Shown piece after piece: positions 25,530 through 34,325 of a stretch of DNA of 35,784 bases. The DNA is from Bacteroidota bacterium (GTDB lineage: Bacteria > Bacteroidota > Ignavibacteria > Kapaibacteriales > UBA961). The notes beneath the pieces were generated by a model. That model did not search any database and was not told where the DNA came from. It saw only the letters and a list, made by a program, of their open reading frames with translations. The translations under genes and the position numbers were made by a program. The stretch covers positions 1-35,784 of the forward strand of contig JADZAA010000056.1 in NCBI GenBank assembly GCA_020852855.1, in the 5' to 3' direction. The number at the start of each line of letters is the position of its first letter. The first letter of the stretch is position 1.

Positions 25530-28500
25530 AAAAAACGTTGTCGCTTGCTTTTGCCGTTATTTCCTTACTTGCGATGCCGTTCCAAAATAGCAATGCGCAA
25601 ACTGTCTGGAGCATGCAGCCGCACAATATTAATTCGGTGTTTTTTCTGCAATCGAATACCGCTCTCGGCTGGGCTTGCGGAGATTTCGGAACTTTGCTTG
25701 CCACAACTAACGGAGGCGATTCGTGGTTGGTACAAAAATCCAAAACTACGGCCGATTTTTTCGGCATAGCCTTCGCCGACGATAAAACCGGCTGTGCCGT
25801 TGGTCGCGGCGGAATTATTTTTCGTACCGTCGACGGCGGAAAGTCGTGGGAACAACTTTCCTCGCCAACCGGAAACAACCTCAATTCCGTGCGATTCGCC
25901 GTCGGACAATCGCCGCACGGTTATGCTGTCGGGCAGGCGGGAACTGTATTGACAAGCAGTAACGGCGGCGCGTCTTGGATACCGTTATATTTGGCAGTGC
26001 CGACAGATTTATCTGATGTATCCGTTGTTTCCGCTTCTTCGGCTTATATTGTCGGCAAAGGCGGCACCGTACTGCGAACTTCCGATGCGGGAGTTACTTG
26101 GCAAATAGTTAATTCGGAAACAACGTTTGATTTAGGCGGAATTTGCTTTGTAAATGTGCAAACGGCTTGGATAGCGGGCGATAGCGGATTTGTGTCCAAA
26201 ACTACAAACGGCGGAGCATCTTGGACGCGACAAACAAGCAATACCGAAGTAAAATTGTCGGGTATTCAATTTTCAGGCGTTAGTGTCGGCTGGGCTGTAG
26301 GCAAGAGCGGAATTATTCTGAAAACAACAAACGGCGGCACGGATTGGGCTACAGTAAACGATACGAGTCGTGCGTTGGGGCTTGATAACGATGATTTGAC
26401 ATGCGTTTGCGCAGGGGGTTCTCAAAGTGCGCACAAAGCGTGGGTGTCGGGCAAATCCGGTCTGTTGCTTGCAACTCGCAATGGCGGATTTAATTGGTTG
26501 CGCCAAGCGGAAAAGCCTCGTGAAAGGTTATTGGGAGTTTATTTCGAGCCTAACTGCGTAAGCGGTTGGGCAGTAGGAACATTTGGCAATATTTATACAA
26601 CTTCGAGCGGCGGACGTATTTGGCAAAAACAACAATCGGGAACTGCGGTTAATTTGAATGCCGTACAATTCGGAGTAGAAAAACGTGGATGTGTTGTCGG
26701 CGATGCCGGCGTAGCCCTTACAACTTCAAACGGCGGCAATCGCTGGGATAATGGCAATACAGGTTTGACCGACCATATTCGGGTATTATCATTTTCGCAA
26801 ACTGACGGCATGGTTGGCTGGGCTGCCGGAGTAAACGGCACTGTTTTGATTACAAGCGACGGCGGTGCGAATTGGCAAAAAGCAAATAACCCTCATTATA
26901 CGGCACTTAACGGCATTCATTTTGCCGAATCTCAACTTGGTTGTGCAGTCGGTGCCTTGGGTGAAATCATTACTTCGTATAATGGCGGAACGTCATGGCA
27001 ACCGCAAACAAGCGGAACAACTCAGGAACTCCGCGATGTGTATTTGACAAGTTGGACTACGGGCTGGGCTGTAGGTGAAAACTCTACTATGCTGCGAACT
27101 CAAAACAGCGGTTCTGCCTGGGCAAATGTTTCGTTTTTACAGCCCGGACGTTCGCTTAACACAGTAAGATTTACCGATATTCTGAACGGTTGGATAGCAG
27201 GCGAGAACGGAACAATACTTTCTACGTCAGATGCCGGCGCAACGTGGAAGCAACACAAGAATATTACTTCCGAAAATCTTACTTCAATAAGTTTTCCAAA
27301 TGCACGCAAAGGTTGGTTTGTCGGTTCAAACGGAACTATATTGCACGTTGAAGATAATACGGATTATTTGCTATGGCCGAACGACGGACAAAGTGATGTT
27401 GACGTAAAACCAACTTTTCGTTGGTTAAAACATAGCGGAAGTAACGGTTACAAAGTAATGTATTCCGCTAATCCCGATGCTTTTGTAAATGGATCTGCCA
27501 TAGATGCAACCGTCATAATGACCTCGAACGAAAGCGACACAACAGCCATTCCAGAAATTATGCTTAAAGCCGAAACAACGTATTTTTGGACAGTAGAGGA
27601 GCGGGCTACCGGATTCAGGCTCGGGGTTCGCTCTTTCCGCTCGTCGGTTGCTCCTGTCAAAATCGTTGCTTCACCCGATAAAATAAAAGTTTGTGCCGGA
27701 AAAGACACGTTGTTGCGAGTTGTTGCAAGCGCAGGCAAACCGCCTATAACATATAAGTGGAGATTGTCTGACGGCAAACCTATTCCGCCCGGCGAAATAA
27801 TAATACCTCAAACTGACGGTACTTTAAGGCTTAGGCCGCAAGAGCCGCGAGAAATTACCTGCATTGCAACCGATGCGCACAATCATTCCGACAGCGCGAC
27901 AATTAGTGTTTCAATTATCCATGTTTTGCCCGTTGTTCTAAAATCGCCGGAATTTCTTTGCGAAGGTTCTGCCTGCCGACTTTCAACTGCCGAGAAATAT
28001 GCACATTATACGTGGATGAAAAATCTGGAACCAATCGGAAACGATTCCGTGTTTTCGGTTACGGAAGCCGGAAAATACACTGTTTTGGCATTTGACAGTT
28101 CCGGTTGCGAAGGCATTTCTGAAGAAATAGAATTGATTCCGCAGGCTGTTCCGCTTCCGATAATTGAAGGAACGGACGCAGTATGCGTAAATCAAAAAAA
28201 CGTTCCGTTCAGGGTGGCCTCGTTCAGCACAGGAAGAAGCTTCCGATGGTCAATCGCTGCAGGCAATGCAACAATAACAAGCGGTGAAAATTTATCTACC
28301 GTAACGATTACTTTTGCCTCGAAAGGAATTGTGATATTGCGCTTGCGCGAAATTTTCAACGCTACGCAATGCTATGCGGATACGACGTTTCGCATAACAG
28401 TCGACGACAACGGTTCCCGCCCGGTCGTAATTAGTCGAAGCGGTGTTTTTGCATTGTGCGGCGGCGCGGCCGATACTCTCGACGCGCCATCTGGATTTTT

Positions 28501-30052
28501 CAAATATCAATGGCGACGCAATGATAAGGATATTGCCGGACAGACTTCGCAAAGCCTTGTCGTTTCGGAAGAAGGCGCGTATTCGGTATATGTGGAGGAC
28601 ATTGGAGGTTGCAAGGGTGCGTCCGAGCCGACAGTCTATAAAAGCGGTGAAAATCCTAAGCCTGCCGTCAGTGGCGATGCCGTTGCTTGCATTGGTGCGA
28701 AAAACGTGATTTATCAAATTAAATCTCCTCAACAGGGGAGTTTGTTTTTGTGGAGTACTGACGGCGCGGCCTCTATGTCCGGTTCTGCGCAAGGCACGTC
28801 AATCTCCGTGAATTTTACAAATAAAGGAACGGCCGCCATAACTGTACGCGAAACTACTGCGGCAGGCTGTATCGGCTATGCTTCGTTTTCTGTTTATGTG
28901 GCCGATACGCTCAGCCCTGTAATTTCCGGCACAGCTCGTTTCTGCGCAGGGAAAAACACCGCTCTCGACGCGGGCGAAGGCGAGTCGTATCGTTGGTTCT
29001 TTAACGGTATCGAAATGTCGGGTGAAAAAAAACGAACTCTAATTGCTTCAAAAGCAGGGAAATATTATGCAATAGTATACGCAGGTAATTGCGGCGGAAC
29101 GTCGAAAGAAATAGTATTGGAAGAATTGCCGCGTCCCGACAGTGTGTATTTTGAAGACGTTCGCACGGGGTTGCTGACCGCGCCAGCCGCTTCAACTTGG
29201 CAATGGTACAAGGGTGTGCCGCCGGATACGCTTAAGCTTACAGGTAAAACTTCCAGAACATTGCAACCTGAGTCCGACGGATATTACAGCGTGGCGGCTT
29301 TTGCCGAAAGCGGTTGTTCTACGTTTGTAGTGATAAATACAGGCGGAACCTTACAAGTCGGAACATTTGCAATAAAAGGTATTGCCTCATCCGACAGCAT
29401 AGTTTCAATTAAAGATGAAGAAACTGCCCGTTTGGAAATACGTCCGTTCGGCTTAGACTCCGCCTTGGCGGCCGCTGTCGGTATTACGAAATTCAGATTG
29501 CACGTTTCGTGGAATATGCGTTTACTTGATGGTGTATTTCCGGCGACACAACCGGAAGTAGACGTGGATAAAAGAAGTTGGGAGTTCGTTGTTCCACTTT
29601 CGCGTGCAAATATATTCTCGCAACGTTTGAGCTATAACAGAGCCGGAAAAACAGATTCGCAAGCGACTGTTACCCTTTTTGTTCAAGCGGAAGACGAGTT
29701 TGGTATCAGTCCTCGCGGCAAGGTTTCCGCAATGCCTGCAACCGTGAAATTTTCAAGCGGCACTGCACAGCCGCCAATCGGCGGGGATTCGCTTAATATA
29801 AGCGATGTTATTCCTAATCCCACAAACGGAAAAACAAATATAATTATTCACGGTAAAGCAGGTGAAATGCTCGAAGTCTATTTGACGGATAATCAAGGAA
29901 AGCGCGTGTTGTCGCTTGGAGAAACGAAAATATCGGTCGACGGTTACGCTAAATTGCAAATTGAAGCACAACATCTTGCAAGCGGACAATACTATGTAGT
30001 TGCCCGCGGCGGCGATAAAATTACCTCGAAACTGTTGCAAGTCGTAAAATAA
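25526..30052 (+). CDS. Giant secreted T9SS cargo protein with YCF48-type propeller repeats
   Basis: A 1508-residue secreted protein. A signal peptide (MKKTLSLAFAVISLLAMPFQ, cleavage after NAQ at 25) is followed by 14 repeats of about 42 residues with the core GWxVGxxGxIxxTxxGGxxW (first GWACGDFGTLLATTNGGDSW at 48, last GWFVGSNGTILHV at about 596, lacking the final W). This is the YCF48/PSII-BNR beta-propeller type, and 14 blades would make two seven-bladed propellers. A fibronectin-like segment follows (WPNDGQSDVDVKPTFRW), then about seven Ig/PKD-like modules from roughly 720 to 1270, many with a Cys near the start (VCAGKDTLL, LCEGSACRL, RFCAGKNTAL). The last ~84 residues form a T9SS type A sorting domain (VIPNPTNGKTNI ... 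LASGQYYVVARGG ... SKLLQVVK). It should cross the outer membrane by T9SS and be attached to or released from the surface. The start overlaps comB by 4 bp. Confidence 0.92.
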   Translation: MKKTLSLAFAVISLLAMPFQNSNAQTVWSMQPHNINSVFFLQSNTALGWACGDFGTLLATTNGGDSWLVQKSKTTADFFGIAFADDKTGCAVGRGGIIFRTVDGGKSWEQLSSPTGNNLNSVRFAVGQSPHGYAVGQAGTVLTSSNGGASWIPLYLAVPTDLSDVSVVSASSAYIVGKGGTVLRTSDAGVTWQIVNSETTFDLGGICFVNVQTAWIAGDSGFVSKTTNGGASWTRQTSNTEVKLSGIQFSGVSVGWAVGKSGIILKTTNGGTDWATVNDTSRALGLDNDDLTCVCAGGSQSAHKAWVSGKSGLLLATRNGGFNWLRQAEKPRERLLGVYFEPNCVSGWAVGTFGNIYTTSSGGRIWQKQQSGTAVNLNAVQFGVEKRGCVVGDAGVALTTSNGGNRWDNGNTGLTDHIRVLSFSQTDGMVGWAAGVNGTVLITSDGGANWQKANNPHYTALNGIHFAESQLGCAVGALGEIITSYNGGTSWQPQTSGTTQELRDVYLTSWTTGWAVGENSTMLRTQNSGSAWANVSFLQPGRSLNTVRFTDILNGWIAGENGTILSTSDAGATWKQHKNITSENLTSISFPNARKGWFVGSNGTILHVEDNTDYLLWPNDGQSDVDVKPTFRWLKHSGSNGYKVMYSANPDAFVNGSAIDATVIMTSNESDTTAIPEIMLKAETTYFWTVEERATGFRLGVRSFRSSVAPVKIVASPDKIKVCAGKDTLLRVVASAGKPPITYKWRLSDGKPIPPGEIIIPQTDGTLRLRPQEPREITCIATDAHNHSDSATISVSIIHVLPVVLKSPEFLCEGSACRLSTAEKYAHYTWMKNLEPIGNDSVFSVTEAGKYTVLAFDSSGCEGISEEIELIPQAVPLPIIEGTDAVCVNQKNVPFRVASFSTGRSFRWSIAAGNATITSGENLSTVTITFASKGIVILRLREIFNATQCYADTTFRITVDDNGSRPVVISRSGVFALCGGAADTLDAPSGFFKYQWRRNDKDIAGQTSQSLVVSEEGAYSVYVEDIGGCKGASEPTVYKSGENPKPAVSGDAVACIGAKNVIYQIKSPQQGSLFLWSTDGAASMSGSAQGTSISVNFTNKGTAAITVRETTAAGCIGYASFSVYVADTLSPVISGTARFCAGKNTALDAGEGESYRWFFNGIEMSGEKKRTLIASKAGKYYAIVYAGNCGGTSKEIVLEELPRPDSVYFEDVRTGLLTAPAASTWQWYKGVPPDTLKLTGKTSRTLQPESDGYYSVAAFAESGCSTFVVINTGGTLQVGTFAIKGIASSDSIVSIKDEETARLEIRPFGLDSALAAAVGITKFRLHVSWNMRLLDGVFPATQPEVDVDKRSWEFVVPLSRANIFSQRLSYNRAGKTDSQATVTLFVQAEDEFGISPRGKVSAMPATVKFSSGTAQPPIGGDSLNISDVIPNPTNGKTNIIIHGKAGEMLEVYLTDNQGKRVLSLGETKISVDGYAKLQIEAQHLASGQYYVVARGGDKITSKLLQVVK

Positions 30053-30094
30053 GAAAATTTTGCTTGAAATAAGAAAAAACAAATATAAAAATAA

Positions 30095-30637
30095 ATGAAT
30101 CGGTTTTTATTACTCGTCATTACAGCGATTAATTTTGCAGCTACCGCAATATTGACCGCACAGAGCGTATACATTCCCGATACCGCCTTTAGAAAATATT
30201 TAATAAATAATCATGTAATTAATACAAACGGCGACGATACAATACAAGTAGTTGAGGCACAAGATTACAAAGGAAATATTGACTGTGCCGGAAACAATAT
30301 TTTCTCTCTTGTCGGAATAGAGGCATTTAATTCGCTGACTGCGTTGGATTGCAGTAATAATAATTTGACGAGTTTAGATGTATCGAAAAACGTGGAATTA
30401 GTGCGGTTGTATTGCGAGAAAAATCAATTGTTAAGTTTAAATCTTACAAATGGTTTCAACAAGAATTTCAAAGAAATAATAGCGCACGGCAATCCCAATC
30501 TAGCTTGTATTCAGGTGGATAATCCGGCGTATAGTTACAGAACTTGGTTGAAAAAATATAATTTTGCATTCGGTTACGGTATCAGTTTCAGCAAAAGCTG
30601 CGTAAATGCAAATAATGAAAGAAACCGGTCTAATTAA
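30095..30637 (+). CDS. Small secreted leucine-rich-repeat protein
   Basis: A 180-residue protein with a signal peptide (MNRFLLLVITAINFAATAIL, cleavage about TAQ-S) and the mature start VYIPDTAFRKYLI, common in Bacteroidota LRR surface proteins (VxIPDxxFxxYL...INTNGDxxIQ). Short leucine-rich repeats of about 21 residues follow: LTALDCSNNNLTSLDVSKN and LVRLYCEKNQLLSLNLTN, then the usual cap NPNLACIQVDNPAYS. In relatives this cap is normally followed by more modules and a T9SS sorting domain; here the chain stops 46 residues or so later without one. It may be a shortened version, or it may be exported only to the periplasm. It begins 43 bp after the giant cargo gene. Confidence 0.8.
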   Translation: MNRFLLLVITAINFAATAILTAQSVYIPDTAFRKYLINNHVINTNGDDTIQVVEAQDYKGNIDCAGNNIFSLVGIEAFNSLTALDCSNNNLTSLDVSKNVELVRLYCEKNQLLSLNLTNGFNKNFKEIIAHGNPNLACIQVDNPAYSYRTWLKKYNFAFGYGISFSKSCVNANNERNRSN

Positions 30638-30669
30638 AAAAACAACTTGAAAACGGGAGATGTTATCAA

Positions 30670-31113
30670 ATGCGTATTACTTTCTTAATTGCCGTTGTTG
30701 CTCTTACTGCCGGGCTTGGTTCTTGCAAAACATATATGGGATATGACGAATTGCGCCACCTGCGCAAGGGCATGAGTTCGGGCGAAGCCGAAAAGCAATT
30801 CGAGCTTGAACCTGCTTCAAAGTATAATATTACTCATAAAAGTGCAAGCTATGAGGCACGCAGATACAGTATGCAAATAGGAACAACGCAAACTACTGCG
30901 TCTACCGGCGGATATGTAGGCGCAAACGGCGTTTATGTTCCCGGAACAACTTATACAAGTAATCAAGCCAATACTTTAGGATATATTTTGCTTTTTCGCG
31001 ACAATCGCCTTTTATATTGGGGATTTTTAACGGAATTTTCTAAATCCGAAGACCCGTTGATTGTTGCTTTGTCTGACGAGCTCAGAAGTCGGTATTATTC
31101 GGACAAAAAATAA
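30670..31113 (+). CDS. Lipoprotein, possible BamE/SmpA-like fold (paralogue 1)
   Basis: A 147-residue lipoprotein: hydrophobic leader with lipobox LGSC, acylated Cys at 19. The mature part reads ELRHLRKGMSSGEAEKQFEL, then a Thr/Gly-rich loop (TTASTGGYVGANGVYVPG), then ILLFRDNRLLYWGFLTEF. The GMs-x-x-E-x-x start and the late strand ending in a short aromatic turn resemble BamE/SmpA-type domains, but similarity is weak and function is unknown. The end matches the next gene (LLYWGFLTEF against LLYWGYPLEF), so the two are paralogues. GGGAG stands about 12 bp before the start; the gap to the LRR gene is 32 bp. Confidence 0.78.
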   Translation: MRITFLIAVVALTAGLGSCKTYMGYDELRHLRKGMSSGEAEKQFELEPASKYNITHKSASYEARRYSMQIGTTQTTASTGGYVGANGVYVPGTTYTSNQANTLGYILLFRDNRLLYWGFLTEFSKSEDPLIVALSDELRSRYYSDKK

Positions 31114-31164
31114 AAATAAAAACAATATTAAAATTATTTTTCAAACATTTTTGCGAGAGTGGAA

Positions 31165-31527
31165 ATGCGTTCGTTTTCAGTTGTTTGTATATGTTGTGCG
31201 GCATGTATTCTTGCATCTTGTGCTCAATTCACTCTTGCCGATGCAAATATGTTTTACAAAGGCATGACGATAAGCGAGGTTGAGAATGTAGTCAGCCGCA
31301 GTCCTCAAAATACATTTGAAGTAAACCTCCCTTCAAGCCCGAACAAAAGGTATTTCATCGAGCAATATATTATTGCTTTCGGAGATTACAAATCGGTTTA
31401 TTTTTGTGCGTATGAAGGAGGCGGATTGTTGTATTGGGGCTATCCTTTGGAGTTTAATCGTCATCCGGACGCAACTCTTAATGAATTGGGACGTGCGGCT
31501 ACGGCAGCATACGACAGAGCAAAGTAA
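31165..31527 (+). CDS. Lipoprotein, possible BamE/SmpA-like fold (paralogue 2)
   Basis: A 120-residue lipoprotein from ATG 31165 (a GTG two codons earlier is an alternative). The leader is unusually Cys-rich (VVCICCAACILASC) and ends in lipobox LASC with the acylated Cys at 19. The mature part has ANMFYKGMTISEVENVVSR and YEGGGLLYWGYPLEF, matching paralogue 1 in order and spacing but lacking its Thr/Gly-rich loop. It is 51 bp after paralogue 1 and 18 bp before murC, with which it may share a transcript. Function unknown; an envelope role is inferred from the lipidation. Confidence 0.75.
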   Translation: MRSFSVVCICCAACILASCAQFTLADANMFYKGMTISEVENVVSRSPQNTFEVNLPSSPNKRYFIEQYIIAFGDYKSVYFCAYEGGGLLYWGYPLEFNRHPDATLNELGRAATAAYDRAK

Positions 31528-31545
31528 AGGGGAGTATCAAGCAAA

Positions 31546-32922
31546 ATGTACTCAAGCGTTTCACATATACATTTCGTGGGAATCGGCGGTATCGGAATGA
31601 GCGGTATCGCCGAAATTTTGTTAAGTCAAGGATTTACAGTAAGTGGTTCAGATGCTGCAAGATCTGAAACTACGGATTATCTCGCGTCGCTTGGTGCGCG
31701 AGTGTTCATCGGCCATGCAGCCGAGCATATTGCGGGTGCAGATGCAGTTGTGTATTCAAGTGCGGTAAAAACCGACGAGAACATTGAAATATTAACGGCA
31801 CGAGAGAACGCAGTACCGATAATAAGGCGCGCCGAAATGCTGGCGGAAGTTTCACGGCTGAATTATTGTCTGGCTATTGCCGGAACGCATGGAAAAACTA
31901 CTACTACCTCGCTGTGCGGCTTGACTTTGATTAAAGCCGGGTATGATCCTACCGTACTTGTGGGGGGGCGTTTGCGCGGACTTGGCGGCACCAATGCACG
32001 GCTTGGCAAAGGAGATTGGACTGTTGTTGAGGCCGATGAATATGACCGTTCGTTTTTGCAGCTGTTACCAACTGTAGCAGTGATTAATAATATCGAAGCC
32101 GAGCATCTCGATATTTACGGCACGGAAGACGAAGTAAAAAAAGCATTTATTGAATTTGCAAATAAAACACCGTTCTACGGTTTTACCGCTCTTGGGCTTG
32201 ACGATGCGGGAGCGCGTTCGATATTGGGTGAAATCGGCAAGAAAATCGTTACGTTCGGGCTGTCGCCCCATGCAGATTATCGTGCCGTAAATATAATGCA
32301 ATCCGAAAAAAACTCGAGAATAGAAGTATTCGGCCGAGGCGAACCGTTGGGCGATATAACTTTGCAAGTTCCGGGTTTGCATAATGTTCGCAATTTAATG
32401 GCTGCTGTCGCAGTGGGGCGCGAGATAGGTATTTCTTTCGACGCAATAAAAGAAGCCGCACAGGAATTTACGGGCGTTTACCGTCGTTTCGAGATTTTGG
32501 GCGAAGCGGACGGCATTCTGGTTGTTGATGATTATGCGCATCATCCCACGGAAGTGCGTGCTGCTCTTTCAGCGGCGCGTGCCGGCTGGAAACGTAGAAT
32601 CGTAGCCGTATTCCAGCCGCATACTTACACCAGAACACGCGATTTCTACCGCGAATTTGCCCAAGCATTCGACGATGCCGATATATTGATTGTATCCGAG
32701 ATATATCCTGCCCGCGAAAAGCCGATTGAGGGAATAAGCGGTGCAATGATAGCCGAAACAGCGCGTAAATTCGGGCACCGCAATGCGCACTTTATAGCCG
32801 AAAAAGCCGAAATTGAACAAACTTTGCGCGATGTTCTGCGCGAAGGAGATATGCTGATTACACTCGGTGCAGGTGATATTTACAGTATTGCACGCGGATT
32901 TATGTCGGAAAAATACTTGTAG
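31546..32922 (+). CDS. murC: UDP-N-acetylmuramate--L-alanine ligase
   Basis: A 458-residue cytoplasmic ATP-dependent ligase that adds L-alanine to UDP-MurNAc, the first amino acid of the peptidoglycan stem. The N-terminal Rossmann-like domain starts HFVGIGGIGMSGIAEILL and holds the UDP-MurNAc; the ATP loop is AGTHGKTTTTSLCG-like (about 112-121, read here as GTHGKTTTTS with TTTS order), followed by VVEADEYDRSFLQL, NNIEAEHLDIYG, and the C-terminal domain DDYAHHPTEVRAAL with FQPHTYTRTRDF. Length is normal. In many bacteria murC sits in the dcw cell-division cluster; here it stands away from any other mur or fts gene, behind two lipoprotein genes. AAGGGG about 13 bp upstream is a fair ribosome site. 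Confidence 0.96.
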   Translation: MYSSVSHIHFVGIGGIGMSGIAEILLSQGFTVSGSDAARSETTDYLASLGARVFIGHAAEHIAGADAVVYSSAVKTDENIEILTARENAVPIIRRAEMLAEVSRLNYCLAIAGTHGKTTTTSLCGLTLIKAGYDPTVLVGGRLRGLGGTNARLGKGDWTVVEADEYDRSFLQLLPTVAVINNIEAEHLDIYGTEDEVKKAFIEFANKTPFYGFTALGLDDAGARSILGEIGKKIVTFGLSPHADYRAVNIMQSEKNSRIEVFGRGEPLGDITLQVPGLHNVRNLMAAVAVGREIGISFDAIKEAAQEFTGVYRRFEILGEADGILVVDDYAHHPTEVRAALSAARAGWKRRIVAVFQPHTYTRTRDFYREFAQAFDDADILIVSEIYPAREKPIEGISGAMIAETARKFGHRNAHFIAEKAEIEQTLRDVLREGDMLITLGAGDIYSIARGFMSEKYL

Positions 32923-32993
32923 CCGACGATACATTTGGAATTACTTGCTAAAAAAATAGCAAAAGCACCCGCCGTCATTCTGTTAAAAATCCT

Positions 32994-33001
32994 TAATTTT
33001 G
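32994..33001 (+). promoter_or_regulatory. Candidate -7 element for serS
   Basis: TAATTTTG fits TAnnTTTG and ends 30 bp before the ATG at 33032. It overlaps the TTG that would otherwise extend the serS frame, supporting the later start. No good TTTG at -33. Confidence 0.35.
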
Positions 33002-33031
33002 TGCAAAATCGTGTATAACGGAAATACATTA

Positions 33032-34291
33032 ATGCTCGACTTAAAATTTATTCGGGAAAATCCCGAAGCGGTTATTGCCAACACAAAGAACAAGAACGAA
33101 ACAGCCGACGTAGAACATTTGATTGGCCTCGACACGCACCGCCGCGCCATAATTCAAGAGGTTGAATCCCTTCGGAGTGCCCGCAATACGGTTTCCCAGC
33201 AAATTGCCGCCCTCAAAAAGAATAAACAAGACGCAACCGCACAAATAGAAGAAATGCGTGTAGTTTCCGACAGTATAAAGCGTTACGACGATGAATTGCG
33301 TGATATTGAAGCAGATTTGGAACAAATTCTTCTGCGAACGCCCAATATGCTCCACTCAAGCGTTCCCATTGGTAAAAGTGCGGCGGACAACATAGAAATT
33401 CGGCGGAGCGGAGAATGTATAGAGCCGGAATTTCGTAAAAATCACGTGGAAATTGCCAAGGAACTCGGTTTGCTTGATTTTGAGCGCGGCGCGAAGGTCA
33501 GCGGCAGCGGCTTCGGATTTTATACGGGCAAAGGAGCAACTCTTGAGCGCGCTCTGATTAATTTTATGCTCGATTATCATATAGAGCGGCACGGATATAC
33601 AGAAATAATGCCGCCGTTTTTGGTCAATTCAGCCTCTATGCGCGGCACCGGACAAATTCCCAAAATGGCCGAAGATATGTATCGTTGTGCCGAAGATGAC
33701 CTTTATGCAATTCCTACCGCAGAAGTTCCGATAACCAATTTCCATCGTGACGATATGCTTGCGGCAGGGGATTTAACAATAAAATATTGCGGATATTCGG
33801 CTTGTTTCCGGCGCGAAGCGGGAAGCTACGGAAAAGATACACGAGGTTTCTTGCGCGTTCATCAATTCAACAAAGTGGAATTGGTGAAATTCACACGGCC
33901 GGAGAAGTCTTACGACGAGCTGGAATTGCTTGTTGAAGATGTTGAAAATATCCTTCGCTCATTGAAAATTGCGCATCGCGTCATATTGTTATGTTCCGGC
34001 GATACAAGCTTCGGCAGCGCAAAAACTTACGATATTGAAGTATGGTCGCCATGCGAACGTAAATGGCTCGAGGCTTCGAGTTGTTCCAATTTTGAGGCAT
34101 TTCAAGCACGGCGGGCAAATATTCGTTTTCGCGAACACGGTGAAAAGCCGGAATTTGTTCATACGCTGAATGGAAGCGGATTAGCCACTTCGCGCCTGAT
34201 GGTGGCACTTCTGGAGCATTATCAAACCGACGACGGGCGCGTAGTTGTGCCGGAAGTTTTGCGGCCTTATTGCCGCTTTGAAGTTATTTGA
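33032..34291 (+). CDS. serS: Serine-tRNA ligase
   Basis: A 419-residue class II aminoacyl-tRNA synthetase. The N-terminal residues to about 100 form the long antiparallel coiled-coil arm that grips the tRNA variable loop. The catalytic domain follows: [20 protein letters not shown], the [12 protein letters not shown] serine/adenylate loop, motif 2 in [20 protein letters not shown] (about 258-276), the [13 protein letters not shown] stretch, and motif 3 in [18 protein letters not shown] (about 380-397). Everything needed for activity is present. The frame is open to a TTG at 32999, but ATG 33032 gives the normal N-terminus ([12 protein letters not shown]) and lies just after a promoter-like element. 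Citrate synthase follows after 34 bp. Confidence 0.96.
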   Translation: MLDLKFIRENPEAVIANTKNKNETADVEHLIGLDTHRRAIIQEVESLRSARNTVSQQIAALKKNKQDATAQIEEMRVVSDSIKRYDDELRDIEADLEQILLRTPNMLHSSVPIGKSAADNIEIRRSGECIEPEFRKNHVEIAKELGLLDFERGAKVSGSGFGFYTGKGATLERALINFMLDYHIERHGYTEIMPPFLVNSASMRGTGQIPKMAEDMYRCAEDDLYAIPTAEVPITNFHRDDMLAAGDLTIKYCGYSACFRREAGSYGKDTRGFLRVHQFNKVELVKFTRPEKSYDELELLVEDVENILRSLKIAHRVILLCSGDTSFGSAKTYDIEVWSPCERKWLEASSCSNFEAFQARRANIRFREHGEKPEFVHTLNGSGLATSRLMVALLEHYQTDDGRVVVPEVLRPYCRFEVI

Positions 34292-34325
34292 CAAAACAAC
34301 TTGTTTCATACCTCGATTTATCAAA

